Source of the DNA: Mesodorylaimus sp. YZB2_4 | Lineage: Eukaryota > Nematoda > Enoplea > Dorylaimida > Dorylaimidae | Reading direction: 5' to 3' | Assembly (NCBI GenBank): GCA_030248295.1 | Contig: JASANH010001508.1 | Span: 434,001-498,000, forward strand | Length of the DNA: 64,000 nucleotides | Shown here: positions 1 through 12,711 of the stretch, piece by piece | Position numbering within the stretch: the stretch's first letter is position 1 | Layout: each line of letters starts with the position of its first letter | Made by a program: the position numbers and the translations under genes | The notes under the pieces: generated by a model | What the model was told of the DNA's origin: nothing | Databases searched by the model: none | The model's input: only the letters and a program-made list of their open reading frames with translations

Positions 1-85
1 CGGCAATACGCATGTCATAAAATTGGACAGAAAAGGTAAACCGTCCTCTTAATTTTAACTCCGCAAGTCCTCACTCTGATTTTAG

Positions 86-2089
86 GCTTTGCGAGGCAGC
101 TGGTCGAATTCAATAACAAGTACAACACGGATGGTGTCTGGCGTTTGTGGTTTGGAACAGTGCCCATGGTATTCTTAGCAAAGGCCGAAACGTCAGAGGT
201 ACAATACTTTTAAATATAAAAGTGGATGTCAGTCAAGTGTTTTCATCTTGTAGGCCCTGTTTACCAGCAATAAACTCATAACAAAATCATCAAACTACAA
301 TTTGCTTATGACCTGGTTGGGAACGGGCCTACTTATCAGGTAAGAGATAGTGGTAGTCTTAATGCTGATATAATGCAGTGCAAATGTGGTGCACACTAAT
401 CAGCAGGTACCAACTTATCTTACATTGCGCTGCAGCACGTTATGTAATACGACTGGGTCCGTATCACTGGAGGGAGTGACCGGCGGAGCTTTTGCACCAC
501 GCCAAAAAGTCTTCCGACCTAGTTCATGGCTGAAACGTCACCCGCTCCGTGCAGAGTATCGATTGCCAGTCGAGCCTCTACAGTTATATCACATCAACGC
601 TATGCCAGAACTCTCTGCAGAGTGCCTCCTTTTTTAGTACTGGAGGCAAATGGCGATCGAGGCGTAAATTGCTGACGCCTACATTTCATTTCTCCATCTT
701 GAACAATTTTGTAGACGTGTTCAATGAACAGGCCAAAGTGCTTAGGAACCAACTCACCGAGGCTTCCCAAAACGGTGTCTTATTCGACGTGTTCCCGTAC
801 ATTGGCCGATGTGCCCTGGACATTATCTGTGAAACGGCCATGGGAGTCAAAATTTATGCACAGACCAATCATAACTCCGAATATGTGCAAGCCGTGCAAA
901 AGTATGTGCACCACTCTCATGTACCTTACCTGCATGAGACATACTTGCAGAATGTCAGAAACCATCATGCATTACGAACGCAAACCGTGGTTGTGGATCA
1001 AGCCTATATTCTACGCTTTGGGATACGGAGGCGAGTATACAAGGTGTTTGAAGATCTTGAAGGACTTCACGAACAAAGTATGCACGTGCACTGATCTTTT
1101 TGATAATTCTAACCATTTGGTGCCTTCTGCAGGTGATCGGAGAACGGAGCGAGCAGTTTCAACGAGAGCGTGCAAGTGGCTCGCAGAAAGGAGCACGGCA
1201 AGCATTCCTCGACCTACTCCTCCTTATGCAGGACGAAAATATGCTAACCAGCGAGGATATTCGAGAAGAAGTGGAGACATTCATGTTCGAGGTAGATCGG
1301 GGCAGTTATAGTTAGGTTCAGGGAGAAGGTTCAGTCAAGTTTTTAGGGTCACGACACGACAACTTCGGGTATGTCTTGGACTATTTTTCTACTGGGACAC
1401 CATTACGATGTTCAGCAAAAAGTAGCTGATGAGATTGAAACTATTTTTGGTAAGCGACACAAAGCGATGAAGAGGGTAAATCGAAACCAGTTTTATCCCT
1501 TTCAGCCGACTCGGATCGAGCGCCCACACCGGATGATCTGAAACAAATGAAATACTTGGAATGCGTACTCAAGGAGGCGTTGCGTCTCTATCCACCCGTC
1601 CCTTGGTTTGCCCGCAACTGCACTGAGGATTTCGCTGCAGGTAAGCAGTTTGGCTTGATATAAGCACTGCACGATTCCGCTTTAGGTCCGTACGCAGTGC
1701 CAAAGGGCAGCAATATCAATGTGGTTCCGTACTTCATCCATCGAGACAAGTCCATATTTGGCGACGACGTTGAGGAGTTCCGGCCAGAACGTTTCTTAAA
1801 CGAAGAGACAGTCGGAAGGAACCCCTATGCCTATGTTCCATTTTCGGCTGGTGCAAGGAACTGCATAGGTGAATGACCTGTTGACCTCAAATATATTGCA
1901 CAGACGGATGACCATCTTCTTTATTTAGGCCAGAGGTTTGCTATGATGGAAGAGAAGGTCGTGGTTTCAACAATTATTCGTTATTTCAAAGTCAAATCGA
2001 TGGAGTCACGAGACGAGGTGCAGGAAGTGTTCGATTTGATCCTGCGCCCACACGATGGAATCAAGATAAAGCTCACGCCTCGGCGGTAG
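86..2089 (+). CDS. Cytochrome P450, CYP4-like, partial (N-terminus left of window)
   Basis: Heme monooxygenase of the CYP4 clan, expected in the endoplasmic reticulum membrane acting on fatty acids or other lipophiles. Nine exons are readable: 86-198, 254-339, 638-901, 951-1077, 1133-1291, 1347-1449, 1506-1640, 1686-1868, 1929-2089. They give about 443 residues; the N-terminal anchor lies outside the window. Visible motifs are GHDTTTSG (I-helix oxygen-binding threonines), KEALRLYP (K-helix ExxR), FRPERF, and the heme loop [10 protein letters not shown] with its cysteine ligand. The stretch ending in KPWLW followed by [13 protein letters not shown] is typical of CYP4 proteins. Introns are 47-60 bases except intron 2 (340-637), which holds a dispersed repeat. 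No break is seen in the readable exons. The class is clear; the subfamily is not assigned. Confidence 0.9.
455..600 (+). repeat. Dispersed repeat family A, copy 1, in a P450 intron
   Basis: About 145 bases within intron 2 of the P450 match, in reverse complement, the segment at 2860-3022. Shared blocks include GGAGGGAGTGACCGG, CATGGCTGAAACGTCA and TCGATTGCCAGTCGAGCC. The type of element is unknown, and no coding capacity is evident. Confidence 0.75.
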
Positions 2090-2634
2090 AGAACCAACAG
2101 TTTTGTCAGACGTGCATCAGGGTCTAGTTTAGACCATTGCATAAGTACACCACCTTATAGTGAGGGTACCTGAGGGTCTAACCTGTCAGTAGATGAGGTT
2201 ACCGGCTGTCATGTGTGGCCATGGAGTCCACTGTTTATCCCATTTAAATGTGCCCTCATTACGCTGGTCGTGCAGATGTGTTACATGTAAATATCGCTTC
2301 TATCGCAATTCATACGTAATTATAGCAGATTTGTTTGGCTTGTTAGAGAGGAAGTACTGGTCATGCTACTCGCTATTCACTGTATCGTGTGTCGTAACAT
2401 GTCAGGAAGATGGTTGACGGGAAGGACACGATGTGCCTAGATGCAATGTCGTCATAAAGAGGGCGGTGGTCTGCAATTACATAACCTTATCACATGCCCC
2501 AAACAGTTTGTAAGATCTTCAACGCTAGTCGAACGGGTCAACATGAAGCTTTTAATGTTTCCTATCAGTCTGTGCCCATGCCAAAAAGAATCTGGACATC
2601 ACTGTGCAGATTTTTCGTCACTGCGACTTCCAAG

Positions 2635-2672
2635 TAGCATAGTATATGAATATTCATTCATATACCATGCTA
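2635..2672. repeat. Short near-perfect hairpin
   Basis: Two 17-base arms, TAGCATAGTATATGAAT and the reverse complement of TAGCATGGTATATGAAT, differ at one position around a four-base loop. It lies about 550 bases after the P450 stop. It could be the tip of a small inverted-repeat element or an RNA structure. Confidence 0.7.
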
Positions 2673-2859
2673 CTAATAAGTAAGCCTACAGTATCGATCA
2701 GCAATAGCCCTGGAATAATAAACATGCTCTATCGACAGTACTCTAGGTATGCACATTCTCTGAAGGTCTGTCACGCTTTTTTTTGAACTAAAACTCCAAG
2801 TAAAGCACCCACCTAAATCTGGAGGTAATTCGTTTCATGGGAGTCCCAGGCATGGTATT

Positions 2860-3022
2860 GCAGCGGCTCGACTGGCAATCGACACTCTGCACGGAGCCGG
2901 CTGCTGGGAGCGTCACCCTGACGGATGACGTTTCAGCCATGGACTAGGTCGGGAGACTTGGCTGGCTACTGTGGGTTTTAGCGTGGTGCAGAAGCTCCAC
3001 CGGTCACTCCCTCCAATAATAC
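2860..3022 (-). repeat. Dispersed repeat family A, copy 2 (inverted)
   Basis: Reverse-complement counterpart of the segment at 455-600, with the same conserved blocks plus about 20-30 extra bases in the middle. The two copies face each other across the 3' two-thirds of the P450 gene. Confidence 0.75.
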
Positions 3023-4006
3023 GGATGTTGTATACGGCATGGCCTATTCATGTATACGGGGCCATGTTCAAAGAGTACACTAATCGTAAGTTTATTCCTT
3101 AATACATCTTGACTTTAAAGCTTTCAGACTCGCCGCAGGCTTTAGAAGAAGCCTACTGTAGTCGGAATCGGTCGCAGCTTGACGACGTCAAGTTTTTAAG
3201 CTATCAAGACACGACAAGACAAGACTGTAAGTCTGTCGTTGACCTTGCACATTACCACGGATTTTCTATATGCGTCTTTGGCATCCATACCTATACAGTA
3301 GCGTACCCATGGCTGGAACCGTTGAGAGACGGACGCCAAACAATTAGGAAACTGTTCTAGCCTGGAAGGTCCCTCCATTTCCCCCGCTATTATCTGCTGT
3401 GGACGCCACTAGTACTGGTTGCCTCTCTGAAGCATCCTAATTGAAGTCGTCAGAGAGACTGCGGCACAGCCTCATTTATCATCGTGACCGATCGTGCTCC
3501 TAGATGGCTACAGGTAAAACGGGTTTCGATGTCCCGCGGGGAAACTGGAGCGGCACGGAAACCACCCCACAAACATTTTAAAAAGACTCCATACCACTAA
3601 AAGAAGTCAAAGGACCAAAACTATTGCCATTTTTATTCGTGTCACTAAATCTTACGATTAGCCTGCATTCGGCCCCCTCGCCTGTTTAGAGATGATTGTG
3701 TATCTCCCTGACATTCACTATCTTATCACACACTGCGCACTCACTCATGCACTCTATCGTCCATGACGCCCACCAGGTCGTTGGGCGTGCCTCACTCTCT
3801 TATCACCCATCACTTCGGTAAACACGAGTTCGAACCCGCTTATTCTACGTAACGCATGATTGTGTATCCTTAGCATACAAGAGAAATTATACTATATATC
3901 GCGTCATACGGCACCAGCCACGGACAAAGTAGAAAAGGAATGAAACGCATTTTCACAAAGTTTGTTCACTCATCACATTTCCATTCAAAGATCCCGTTCT
4001 TTCCTT

Positions 4007-4429
4007 CTAGCACGTGTAGCCGCAGTTATCGCAAGTGTGCACGACGGCAGCAGGCAAGCACAGGAAGTATAGCAATCCGACTGGGAAGAATAGGAAAGCC
4101 AGAATGGCCACAATAATGCACATGGCTGCGTTACTTTCTTCGCGTAAATGGCCGACGTGACACTGAGGACAGTTGCCAGTAACGATCACTCGGGTCACCG
4201 TGTGCTGGACTGAGGTGGGTTGCGGCGTAGGTTCCACATAGTAGGCGTGCACGGGCTGCTGTTGGGTCATACCAGCTGGTGGCGGCGGTCCGTAAGTCGG
4301 ATAGGTTCCTGTCGTTCCCGGATATGGTGGTGGGGCCTCACCCATTTTTGGTTGTTCCGGATATTGGCCATACGGTTGAGGCGGTTGGAAATTGTAGGGA
4401 GACGTAGACGATGGATTCGTATTGCTCAT
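4007..4429 (-). CDS. LITAF-domain membrane protein
   Basis: A complete intronless gene of 140 residues. LITAF/SIMPLE-type proteins sit on the cytosolic face of late endosomes and lysosomes and take part in membrane trafficking. Residues 1-75 are rich in proline, glutamine and tyrosine and include PPPPYPG-type motifs, as in other family members that recruit WW-domain ubiquitin ligases. Residues about 83-140 form the split zinc ribbon: an N-terminal CPQC, a hydrophobic monotopic segment of about 25 residues, and a C-terminal CDNCGYTC. The knuckle spacing and the hydrophobic insert match the family. The start is the first ATG, in good context ahead of the proline-rich region. It is the only confidently called intronless gene besides the nested gene at 20.3-21.4 kb. 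Confidence 0.9.
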   Translation of the reverse strand: MSNTNPSSTSPYNFQPPQPYGQYPEQPKMGEAPPPYPGTTGTYPTYGPPPPAGMTQQQPVHAYYVEPTPQPTSVQHTVTRVIVTGNCPQCHVGHLREESNAAMCIIVAILAFLFFPVGLLYFLCLPAAVVHTCDNCGYTC

Positions 4430-7400
4430 GATTAGAAATCAAGTAAAAGAAGTAAAATACACGTTCAGACTAATTAGACGACGGCACAATAAACGTTGTG
4501 GCTTTGACTATCTCTCACACACACGTCGGCGTAACTCGATCAAATGTAGAAGACTGGCGAAGAGCTGACGCGCTTCTAGTTTCAGCAAACAAGAGCGAGC
4601 GGCAGGCGGACGTGCCTAAACAAACTAGTCTTTGCAAAGACCCTATCTACGTTGAACGGGCACGATAAGTCGATATAGCAGCTCGACACCGCGTGATTCC
4701 GAACCGTATTGTGTGTGTCACCGGCTGGTGCAAGCAGTTCGTCGAACAGCGCTAGCTGTGCACGTCAAGCTTCACTGCTAACGTTGAGTACGTACTCGTA
4801 TGCTGAGGTAAGTACGAGCACATCTGTTATGCCGTGCGCTATACAGGTGTGCAGATGTAGACTGTCACATCGTACAGTATTATACTGTAGGATGCCCTGA
4901 AGATGCCGAGCTATGGCGGACTTGTTTACTCTCTTCGATGCATAACACGCCATCAAAATTGTACAAGCAGTAGATTTGCTGTCCAGTTCGGAGGAACACC
5001 CACACACCAAGGATCATGAGGTATGCAGGCCGTTACACAATATGACGTGGCAGCAACACCCACACCCCAAAAGACGAACGCATCAAGCTGCCTTGTCACG
5101 TATACACATATGGCAAAAGCGGACAACACTATACCAATCAAAAGTATGAAAAGGTGAAGGTTGTACAGGTTTTAGACTCGGTTGTAAAGGTTGGAATGCA
5201 GAGAACCAAAGGAGTCCATGTTGACGTAGAGGGGTAGACAATTTTAGCCTCGTCTGTAACCAGAATAACGAGAGAAATGCAAAAAAATTCACTGGCGCAA
5301 CAAGCAGCGCAGGCTCATTCATTCAGTTGGCCTTTGCCGAAGCAAACTCCACAGTATAGCGAATAGACATAAAAAAAGTCGTCTACAAGTGGCTTCCCCG
5401 CCATTGATTTATTAATTCTTCCTGAAGCAGATTTTCCTGGGGGGCAGCATGGGACACTGGTTCCGTCTCACCTGGCCGCCAAGTGATTGTGCTCACAACG
5501 AGCCAATGTTCAGTTTGAAAGTGGCCGCCTGCTGAATGCCTTTTTCAGGAAACCTGTTCCTGTACTCGTATACCGACTTTCACTGACTTGTGTGTCTTGC
5601 TCATTTTCAGTCGCGGTGGTATTATTTAGGTGCTGGGTGGCGGGCAACTTCCAACAATGTTCTCCTGCAATCTGCTGCTGAAGTCCTTGGCTCGCCCTAG
5701 GGCCATCTTGGACTGACCAGAGGATGGCTCATGTCGCGACGGAGCGCGATGGATTTCAAGGCTCACATTACAGCCCAGGAGAAGCATCGTCGATTTGTGA
5801 CTTTACGATGTGATTCTTTCCTTTTTATGCTTAGTTCGCTTTTCTGTGGCTGTCTTCTCTTCGTTCTGTCTCCGGCCGGAGTGGTCGCCTGCTTATCTTT
5901 GTCCGTAAAAGACAGTGTAACGAAGCTGTGGTATATTCAGTCTCTCTCCTCAGGCCGCCCTGAGCAGTCGGTTCTCTCGTCGCTCTCTTCAACTACGCTT
6001 CCACAACGTCGCTCTCGCTACAGCTCAAGCCACAGGAACTACCCCACGCAGTCCGCGGAAAGCTCGTGCTGATCGTGAGTTTACTAGCCACACATCAAGA
6101 GGGCCTCAATGCGGGAATCAGCCACACGTGTCTGCCATCAAAATGGTTTTGACAGACCTGAGCCCGAAGTGCTCACAAAGCAGTTCAGACCAGGAACCCA
6201 AGACCAGTCTTTTGCCGATGCCTGCAAACCTAAATGGGCATTCGACCTCGATTTCGCTCTCGTGCTGGCCCTGTGCACTAATAGGCCAGGGATATTACAG
6301 CGCCCACTGCAACAGGCTGGATAGCCCACATTGAGAGAAGTACTGCGGGGAGCGGATGACTTAAAAAAGCTTCAGGGAGGGCCCCTTAGTCGCAGGAAGC
6401 CAGAGACATCAACTCAACTTTCTCCTCGATAATACGAAAAATGATTCCATTCTTATCTACAGCATTGTCTCACATAAAATCTTTCCAACGGCATTCTTTC
6501 ATCACATTGCATTATCGCCGATTAGTGCGGGCGTCTAGGAAAACAGTTTCGACGAGCAGTAATGCGTCGTGTAAAAAGTAAGGTATTGGAAAAAACACCT
6601 GAGATTCTCAACTTATAACTAGCCCGGCCAAGCAGCGCGGTTTTCGTCGGACTCCGAGAGCTTTGAGCGAATGCGGTAGCTTTGCTAAAATCGACAGCTT
6701 TCAGTCCTTGTACGTTTCGCACCCTTCATGAAAGAACAGCAGTAAGTGAACGCTTGATCAACTCATGCAAGTCGTCGTGAAGCGTTACGCAGCGAGCTGG
6801 TGCCTAGCTCTACACTAAAACAAAAATCTGCCACTCGAAACGATGTCACTTGGACGACCCTGCAAGTCGGTGACATGCTGTGCAATAAATTGGCGCCTAG
6901 GTCGGCACTAAAAGTGCAAATGCCTAGTCGATTTATCGATCTTTGAAAGTCGCTGTGTGATCAAATGCGGCTGAATAGACAGCACTTGCTGCTCCATGCA
7001 TCATTGGCGAACCAATGACGGGGTTAGGAATAGAGAAGCTTGTGGATGGGGGACATTTTTCATTCGGACTTTTTTGGGAGAAGGTTTGGCTTCCCTACTC
7101 CTAAGCATTATGGACCTTTTGTGATGGACGACAGCTTTATCGTTCTCTCAAGAGGCAAAGGGCACGTTCACTTTGTGCGGGGCGCGGGCTAGGCGAGAAT
7201 GTCCAAGGGCACTCGAATGACGATTTAACCGCAGAATCGCAGAATATTTGAGGCATAGGATAAGTGATGACGATTTGGGAATGAGCACTTGTTTAAAGAC
7301 GGCTCAAAATTTGAAAAGCCGTAGTTTTTCAACACTGATGGTAGGCGAATCGACCAAGTGGGGGACACGTATGTGGATCTGACAGTCTGGTAACTTTTTT

Positions 7401-8877
7401 GTGAGGTGCATATTATGGCGGGATCCGTAAGCGTGGAAGCTCTGGCGCCGCATGGACTGAATTAATTACATGTGCGTGGTGCGGTTTTCCCTGCTTGGGA
7501 AAGGGGAGAAAGAGTACAGTAGGCGGAGTCGACCGACTGGAAAAGGGGAGAGGACAGTCTGGATATACAATACGTTGGCCTAGGCCCACGTGGGTACCCC
7601 ATAGTGGGGTGGAATACTAGACAGTTCTTGGAAGCCGCCTGGGCGTAGATCTTATCGAACTCGGACATCCATTTGGTGGTTTTGTTAAAAACCTACGAAC
7701 GAAGGAAAAAGTCTGTTTTCACAGACAAAAATCATTGAGTATCAGAGCCACAAATTCAGTTACCAGGGCTCACAGGGGGAAAAATGGCTTAGGATGGCTA
7801 GTCAACTCGATTGTGTGCAGCAAGAATGTCACCACATGTGCCAAGTAAGGTAAAGGATTTTGGTGGAACACCAGGATCAACCTACGATCCTTTTTTAAAA
7901 GGCCTTGGTCAAAGTCACACTGTTCTTGGTTTCAAAGAGTAGCGTCCCACCACCAGATTGTCTGTACTGTGCCGTGATCTGGATGACACTGGGAGACCAA
8001 AACAATCTGGTTGGGTTAATAGGACACAATTATTTGAAATAAAGCTTACCCCAAGAGGATAAAGCTGCATCCAAGCAAGGGTCATCCATCCACATTGCAA
8101 ACTTAGTTGACTACTCTACTGCAGACCAGTTCACCAAACTGCCCCGTGCACGTGACCCCTTGCTCTCTACCAACTCACAATCACACAATTTTAGGTTTTT
8201 TCGCACAATACAACGGCCATGACTCACGTCCTAACACGCCTTATTCCTACCAACATCAGCATACAGTACATCAGAACAGTGCTGCAATGGCAAATTACAT
8301 CCGATCACATCGATCACACAATCCCAAATACAAGACTATTTTTCGCTCTTCGACCATTAACACTCAATTGCCTCGAAGAAAAGCCATCAACATCGAATCA
8401 ATTACATTCGCCAAATACAAATTTAGAACTTTCAAAATAGACTCTATGCATATACAAACCGTATGATTGCGTACCATGACGAGGGACACCGTACGATAGT
8501 CAACGCATACGCCAGCGCAGAACATGCCAAAAATACTCTTTGATTCAATATCACTTCCACATTCAGACAACAAAGCTGTGCACGCGAGATTGGCTTCACT
8601 TATGACAGCTGATTCTATTGCAAGAAATGACCTGGCGAAACAGACGCATCGTGTAACCCACATAACAAAAAACACAGGATGAACAAACTCACCCCACTAA
8701 TTTCTAACAAAAACTATAAATTTGAAAAGCCTACAAAGAAATAGTTAGTGCCGCCAACCGAAAAACAAACCTGTTTGTTACAAACAAAAGCCCAATTAGG
8801 GAATTTGGATTAATAAAAAACCCAGAGGACAAAAAAGTCGGCACCGAGTTTGCCGATAGCAGCCCGCACCCGCTCAA
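4430..8877. other. Gene-poor intergenic stretch
   Basis: About 4.4 kb with no recognised gene on either strand. Open frames here are short, and none shows a family motif or plausible splicing partners. It carries one copy of repeat family B (about 6045-6245). Confidence 0.55.
6045..6245 (+). repeat. Dispersed repeat family B, copy 1
   Basis: Shares blocks such as CCCCACGCAGTCC, ACACGTGTCTGCC, CGAAGTGCTC and GATGCCTGCAAACC with 58385-58595 (same strand) and, in part, with 15520-15645 (opposite strand). This is a non-coding dispersed element of unknown class. Confidence 0.7.
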
Positions 8878-10560
8878 CTAGGGCACCCCACTGGCGACTT
8901 TCTCACCGAACGATGTCTTTCGAACATTCTTTGTCAACTTTACTTGCTCATCCAAATCCACCGTCGTGTTCGAAGGTGTATGGAGCATGGTTCGACTGTA
9001 GAACTTCCTGCCCACCACATCTTCGGCCATTTCGCCAGGTAAAGCCATACTCGAAGCTTTCTCGACACTGTAATCAGCCAGCTCCGAACGACAATAGTAA
9101 TCCAAATCTTTGGGCAGCTTCGACAGATCCACAGTCAACATCAGTTTTGGCGGTACCAAAACGGCGTGACGCAGTTCGATGGCGTACGTCATGAAATACA
9201 AGATGAACGTAAACGTCATCAGCCACTCGCACGACGTGGTCACCAAATGACTCTGATAACCCTACAAATCAGGCGAGGACTTAAAAAAGGGGTAGGCATA
9301 GATAGACTCGAATGGGGGGCTTACCGGTTCCCCAGGTTGGATAAATCTCGGACCATCACAAATACCCGACAACTCCGTTCTATTATGCCGAACGGTTGCT
9401 GTTGTCGTGCCGCTCGGATAGAAGCCGAATCCAAACACTAAAAACGATGACAGTTCACGCCCGAAAGTGGACACGCCTGCGATGAAACTGCTCACTCCCG
9501 GCGGCTCTAAATCCCCCAGCCATCATTCGAGTCTCTTCTTACTCAGGAAAAAACATGTCGACGCCGTCAGAACCAGTGACAGTCGCAGGTGAGCCACCCA
9601 TCGACCGTACAAGACTGGTTTCATCAAATAACTGAAAATCGTTTGAGACCAACAATATATTAATCCGACAGCGAATGCTAGGACTGCACCGAATACGTGG
9701 GCGCTAAGCCAATTGGTCTCCTGCAAAAGAAGCCCACTCTATAATTAACCTCAAGCTTAACTTCCAACCAATTTCCAGCCATTCCAGCCAAAAGCAACTA
9801 ATTAACTGCCTGCCTGACCCAAAAAGAACCATACCTGAAAATTCGCCACCATACTCAAACCAAACGCTGAAACGTATCCGACCCATAAGAAAACTGTACT
9901 CGAACATAAGAACCATCGATTTGATTGTCTCGCGTGGCGATGGAATTCAGCAATTTGACGATGCCGCAAATACATTACCACACCGACTGAAAAGAGATAT
10001 CAACTTACAATTAGTCAAAAAGAAAAAGGATTTAATTTGATCGATCATTTTTTTAATCCGTGTGCCCGTGACATCCCAGTTTCCAATTGGTAATATCGAA
10101 TCGTTTTTTCTATTGCCGACCAGCAGATGCGAGAAAACGCGGGAGGCCGTGTGCCAGACAGCATCTCAGCTTCTCCCTGATCTCATAGGACTGGTTTTGG
10201 ACAAGATAAGACCCGAGCAGTATCGTCAAGAACATCCTATACCAACACCAGCTGCTGCATGATACCGGGCGAGAAGGAAACGGACTTCACTGACTGGTGT
10301 TTCCCGATTTTATGACCGGCTGAACCAGAGATGCAGCAGGTGTGCAAGGCATAACCATGGCGCAATCAGAAGCCCAACTTACCCAAAAGTGCGCATATAT
10401 TCAGTAGCTGGCCAAATATACAGCTTTCGGGCGGAAAGGCACCGGTGTCACTGAAAGAGCAATTATTAGAAGCTTTGCGAACGGAAAATTAAGAGCGCGG
10501 ACTTACCTGATGTACGGGAATATCGGTTGGGCGTGTTCGTACCATACCGCTATCACGTAC
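8878..10560 (-). CDS. DRAM/TMEM150-family autophagy modulator, 5' exon not found
   Basis: Six-helix membrane protein of the Frag1/DRAM/Sfk1 family. DRAM members act in lysosomal or autophagic membranes. Exons on the minus strand, in transcription order: 10514-10560, 10383-10450, 9835-9986, 9543-9720, 9325-9437, 8878-9261, about 314 residues. Family blocks are FPYISDTGAFPPESCIFG near the N-terminus, GLSMVANFQ, the loop AHVFGAVLAF, and HLVTTSCEWLMTFTF before the last helix. The tail of about 75 residues after the last helix is longer than in vertebrate DRAM1/2 and is unlike anything I recognise. The signal-anchor start codon should lie in a short exon between 10560 and 11334, which I could not place. 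Splice phases join all six exons in frame. Confidence 0.85.
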
Positions 10561-11333
10561 CTAAAAAGAGGCAGCAGTGCAGTGCAGCAAAGAGTACAGC
10601 TTGAATCAAACTGAGGGCTTCCCTCAGCTATCTAAGGCGAGGTCTTCGGGCCAGGATAGAATTTCCTCCAGCAAGAGAACTTTCCAGGCGAACTGGAAAG
10701 ACGCCTGAAGCGTCAAAACGGTTGGATTCCCGTGGGCTAACCACTAACCACCGTCAAGGAATGCTGGTCAGTGGTCAGCGGGTAGCCATTTCCCTCTAAT
10801 GCTGGGCGTGGCTGTCTTGCAATGCGGGTTCGAGTAATTTTGTGTGTATTCCCATGGTCCAACACACACCTTACTTGGCAATGCAAATGCAGAGGCCGGC
10901 TGAATTGGTCCAACATTGAAAAATGCTCACAGACCTTCCCCTTCAGGGAATCACCAATTAACTCATGACACTTACGTCAATACAAAAGTCGAAGGCACCA
11001 GGATCGATACTGCGACAGGGAACAACCATAATTTGTCGAGCAGCATGGTCGTCATAGGTCGTACGAGGCTCTCCCGCCCAGCTGAAAACATATCATCTCA
11101 TTTTCAACACATAACCAGCAACATTCGAAAGTAGAGCCAACGTTAGGCGCAAGCTAGTCATCAATCAAGTCTAAACTGATAGATGATCTTTACTCTCATA
11201 AAGTCATGGAAGATAAAGTTAACAATCAGAAACTGACAATGTATAAACTACATTGATCTGGCCAATCACCATCGATCGATGACTGAACAGCGAATATCCC
11301 ATATCGGTACAGTCAACACGAAAATAAATGTGA
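10561..11333. other. Spacer between DRAM-like and APIP, with a repeat-like tract
   Basis: This should contain the missing first DRAM exon and its promoter. Positions about 10620-10835 look like a dispersed element ending in a Pol III box-B-like GCGGGTTCGAGTAA. No other copy of that tract was found with certainty in the window. Confidence 0.4.
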
Positions 11334-12711
11334 TTATGGCGCCACACTGGGATCCAATCCAAAACGTTTCATTTCGCAGGCCAATTCGAACAGATAATCG
11401 TAACATTCGCACCTGCCCCATGAATGATTGTCATAATAATCTTGTGTTAACTAGTCAACTGTACCACTTACATGGATTTGGCTTCTTGCCAGGTGTCGCC
11501 CCAAACGTACACACCGTGTCGACGCACCAATACCGCGCACGTACCCGGATACCGCCTCATCGCATCAGCCATATCATCCTTAAAAACCAGACGAAAACTA
11601 TGGTTAAACCCGCGGTAAAGGTCATGTAAGTCTGTGACATTTAAAAAACAAAAAACCTCGGTTGATTTTGGGTTTGAAAAACTGTTGCTTTTTACCTTTA
11701 AATCAGCTTCGTGGCAAGTGTTATCGATGATGGGCACGACTAGTTCTTCGTCGTAACGCAAATATTTTCCAGTCGCCTGATTCTTGATACCCTTTATCAT
11801 CTCTTGTAAAGTAATCACGAATTCGGGACCAGGGCAAAGAATTGTAATCAGGTTGGCCCACTTCGAGTGCGTATGAATTACTGCACCAGCATCTAAAAGG
11901 GAAAACACCGACTGATTAAAACACTTCCTCGTCCCTTATACATTAGCTCACTCCGCATATGGTAGGCATTCATGAATAATGGCGTGCATTGACTTTTCTT
12001 CATTCCCAAATTCGGGGCAGGTGCAAATATTTCGCTTCCATCCAACGTCTGAATGAATAAGTGATCAGCCTGAAATGAGAGCGGAGTTTCATCAAAGCAA
12101 AGAGCACCAATGAATGATCACGCGTAGGTGAGCTCTCTCACTCCACTGCTGACAAAAAATTGCTGCGGACCTGGAACAGTAGAGTAGGCGTACCTGCCAG
12201 CGGCGGTTATTATGCGCAACTTGCGTCTCGTCATTCGTGCGAAGTCTGACCAGAATTCTTGATCTGACAAGTTTTCTTCTCTTTTGCAATATATGCAAAC
12301 CTGTTTCTATACAGTAGGTACATCGATCAAGTTACGTGCCCTACAGTGCAGTATAGGCATGCCTACAGTAGAATTCTTTGTTCACCCAGAAAGATAATCT
12401 GAAAACTCTTACTTTTACTCGTTCCTTTTGAACACCTGATGGTGCGATGTAGATTTCATCACGATACCGAATACTGATTCCACCACCCGTCCCAGTCACC
12501 CAGCCGAGATGATAAAACTGTTTCAACAATTCTGGAATCAAATTAAACGGGTGCTGCTGAAAGAGAAACCGACCACCATGTACTCAGGCCCATTCTATGA
12601 CTGAAGTCGTCAAAAGGAACCCACATCGAATTGAGAAATAGCTGAAGACGATCGTCCGCCCAAAGGCGACGAGGGGTCGTTGTAAGAACCGTTAAGTTCA
12701 CCAGTCGCCAT
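11334..12711 (-). CDS. APIP: Methylthioribulose-1-phosphate dehydratase (APIP)
   Basis: Cytosolic zinc enzyme of the methionine salvage pathway that dehydrates 5-methylthioribulose-1-phosphate; the vertebrate homologue also binds APAF1. Six exons: 12625-12711, 12413-12556, 11952-12069, 11696-11892, 11472-11578, 11334-11412. They total 243 residues against 242 in human. Conserved features are [13 protein letters not shown], the substrate-site cysteine in [13 protein letters not shown], zinc ligands in AVIHTHSK, the catalytic glutamate in LQEMIKGI, and the third zinc histidine in [11 protein letters not shown]. The short last exon encodes [15 protein letters not shown] and ends GLDPSVAP. All splice junctions keep frame, and every catalytic residue I can check is present. 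The start ATG at 12711 gives a 29-residue variable leader, as in other animals. Confidence 0.95.

Larger units (their letters stand above)
2090..4006. other. Intergenic, P450 to LITAF-like
   Basis: I find no gene here. The stretch holds a near-perfect hairpin at 2635-2672 and the inverted copy of repeat A at 2860-3022. A weak tRNA-like patch near 3770-3835 (CGAGTTCGAACCCGC) does not fold convincingly. The remainder looks non-coding. Confidence 0.6.

Noticed and set aside
3765-3840. tRNA-like patch with CGAGTTCGAACCCGC
   Set aside because: T-arm stem and acceptor stem do not pair, so it is at most a decayed SINE head.
4430-8877. Several 60-120-codon open frames on both strands
   Set aside because: No motifs, no plausible splice structure, and some overlap repeat B; they look like chance frames.
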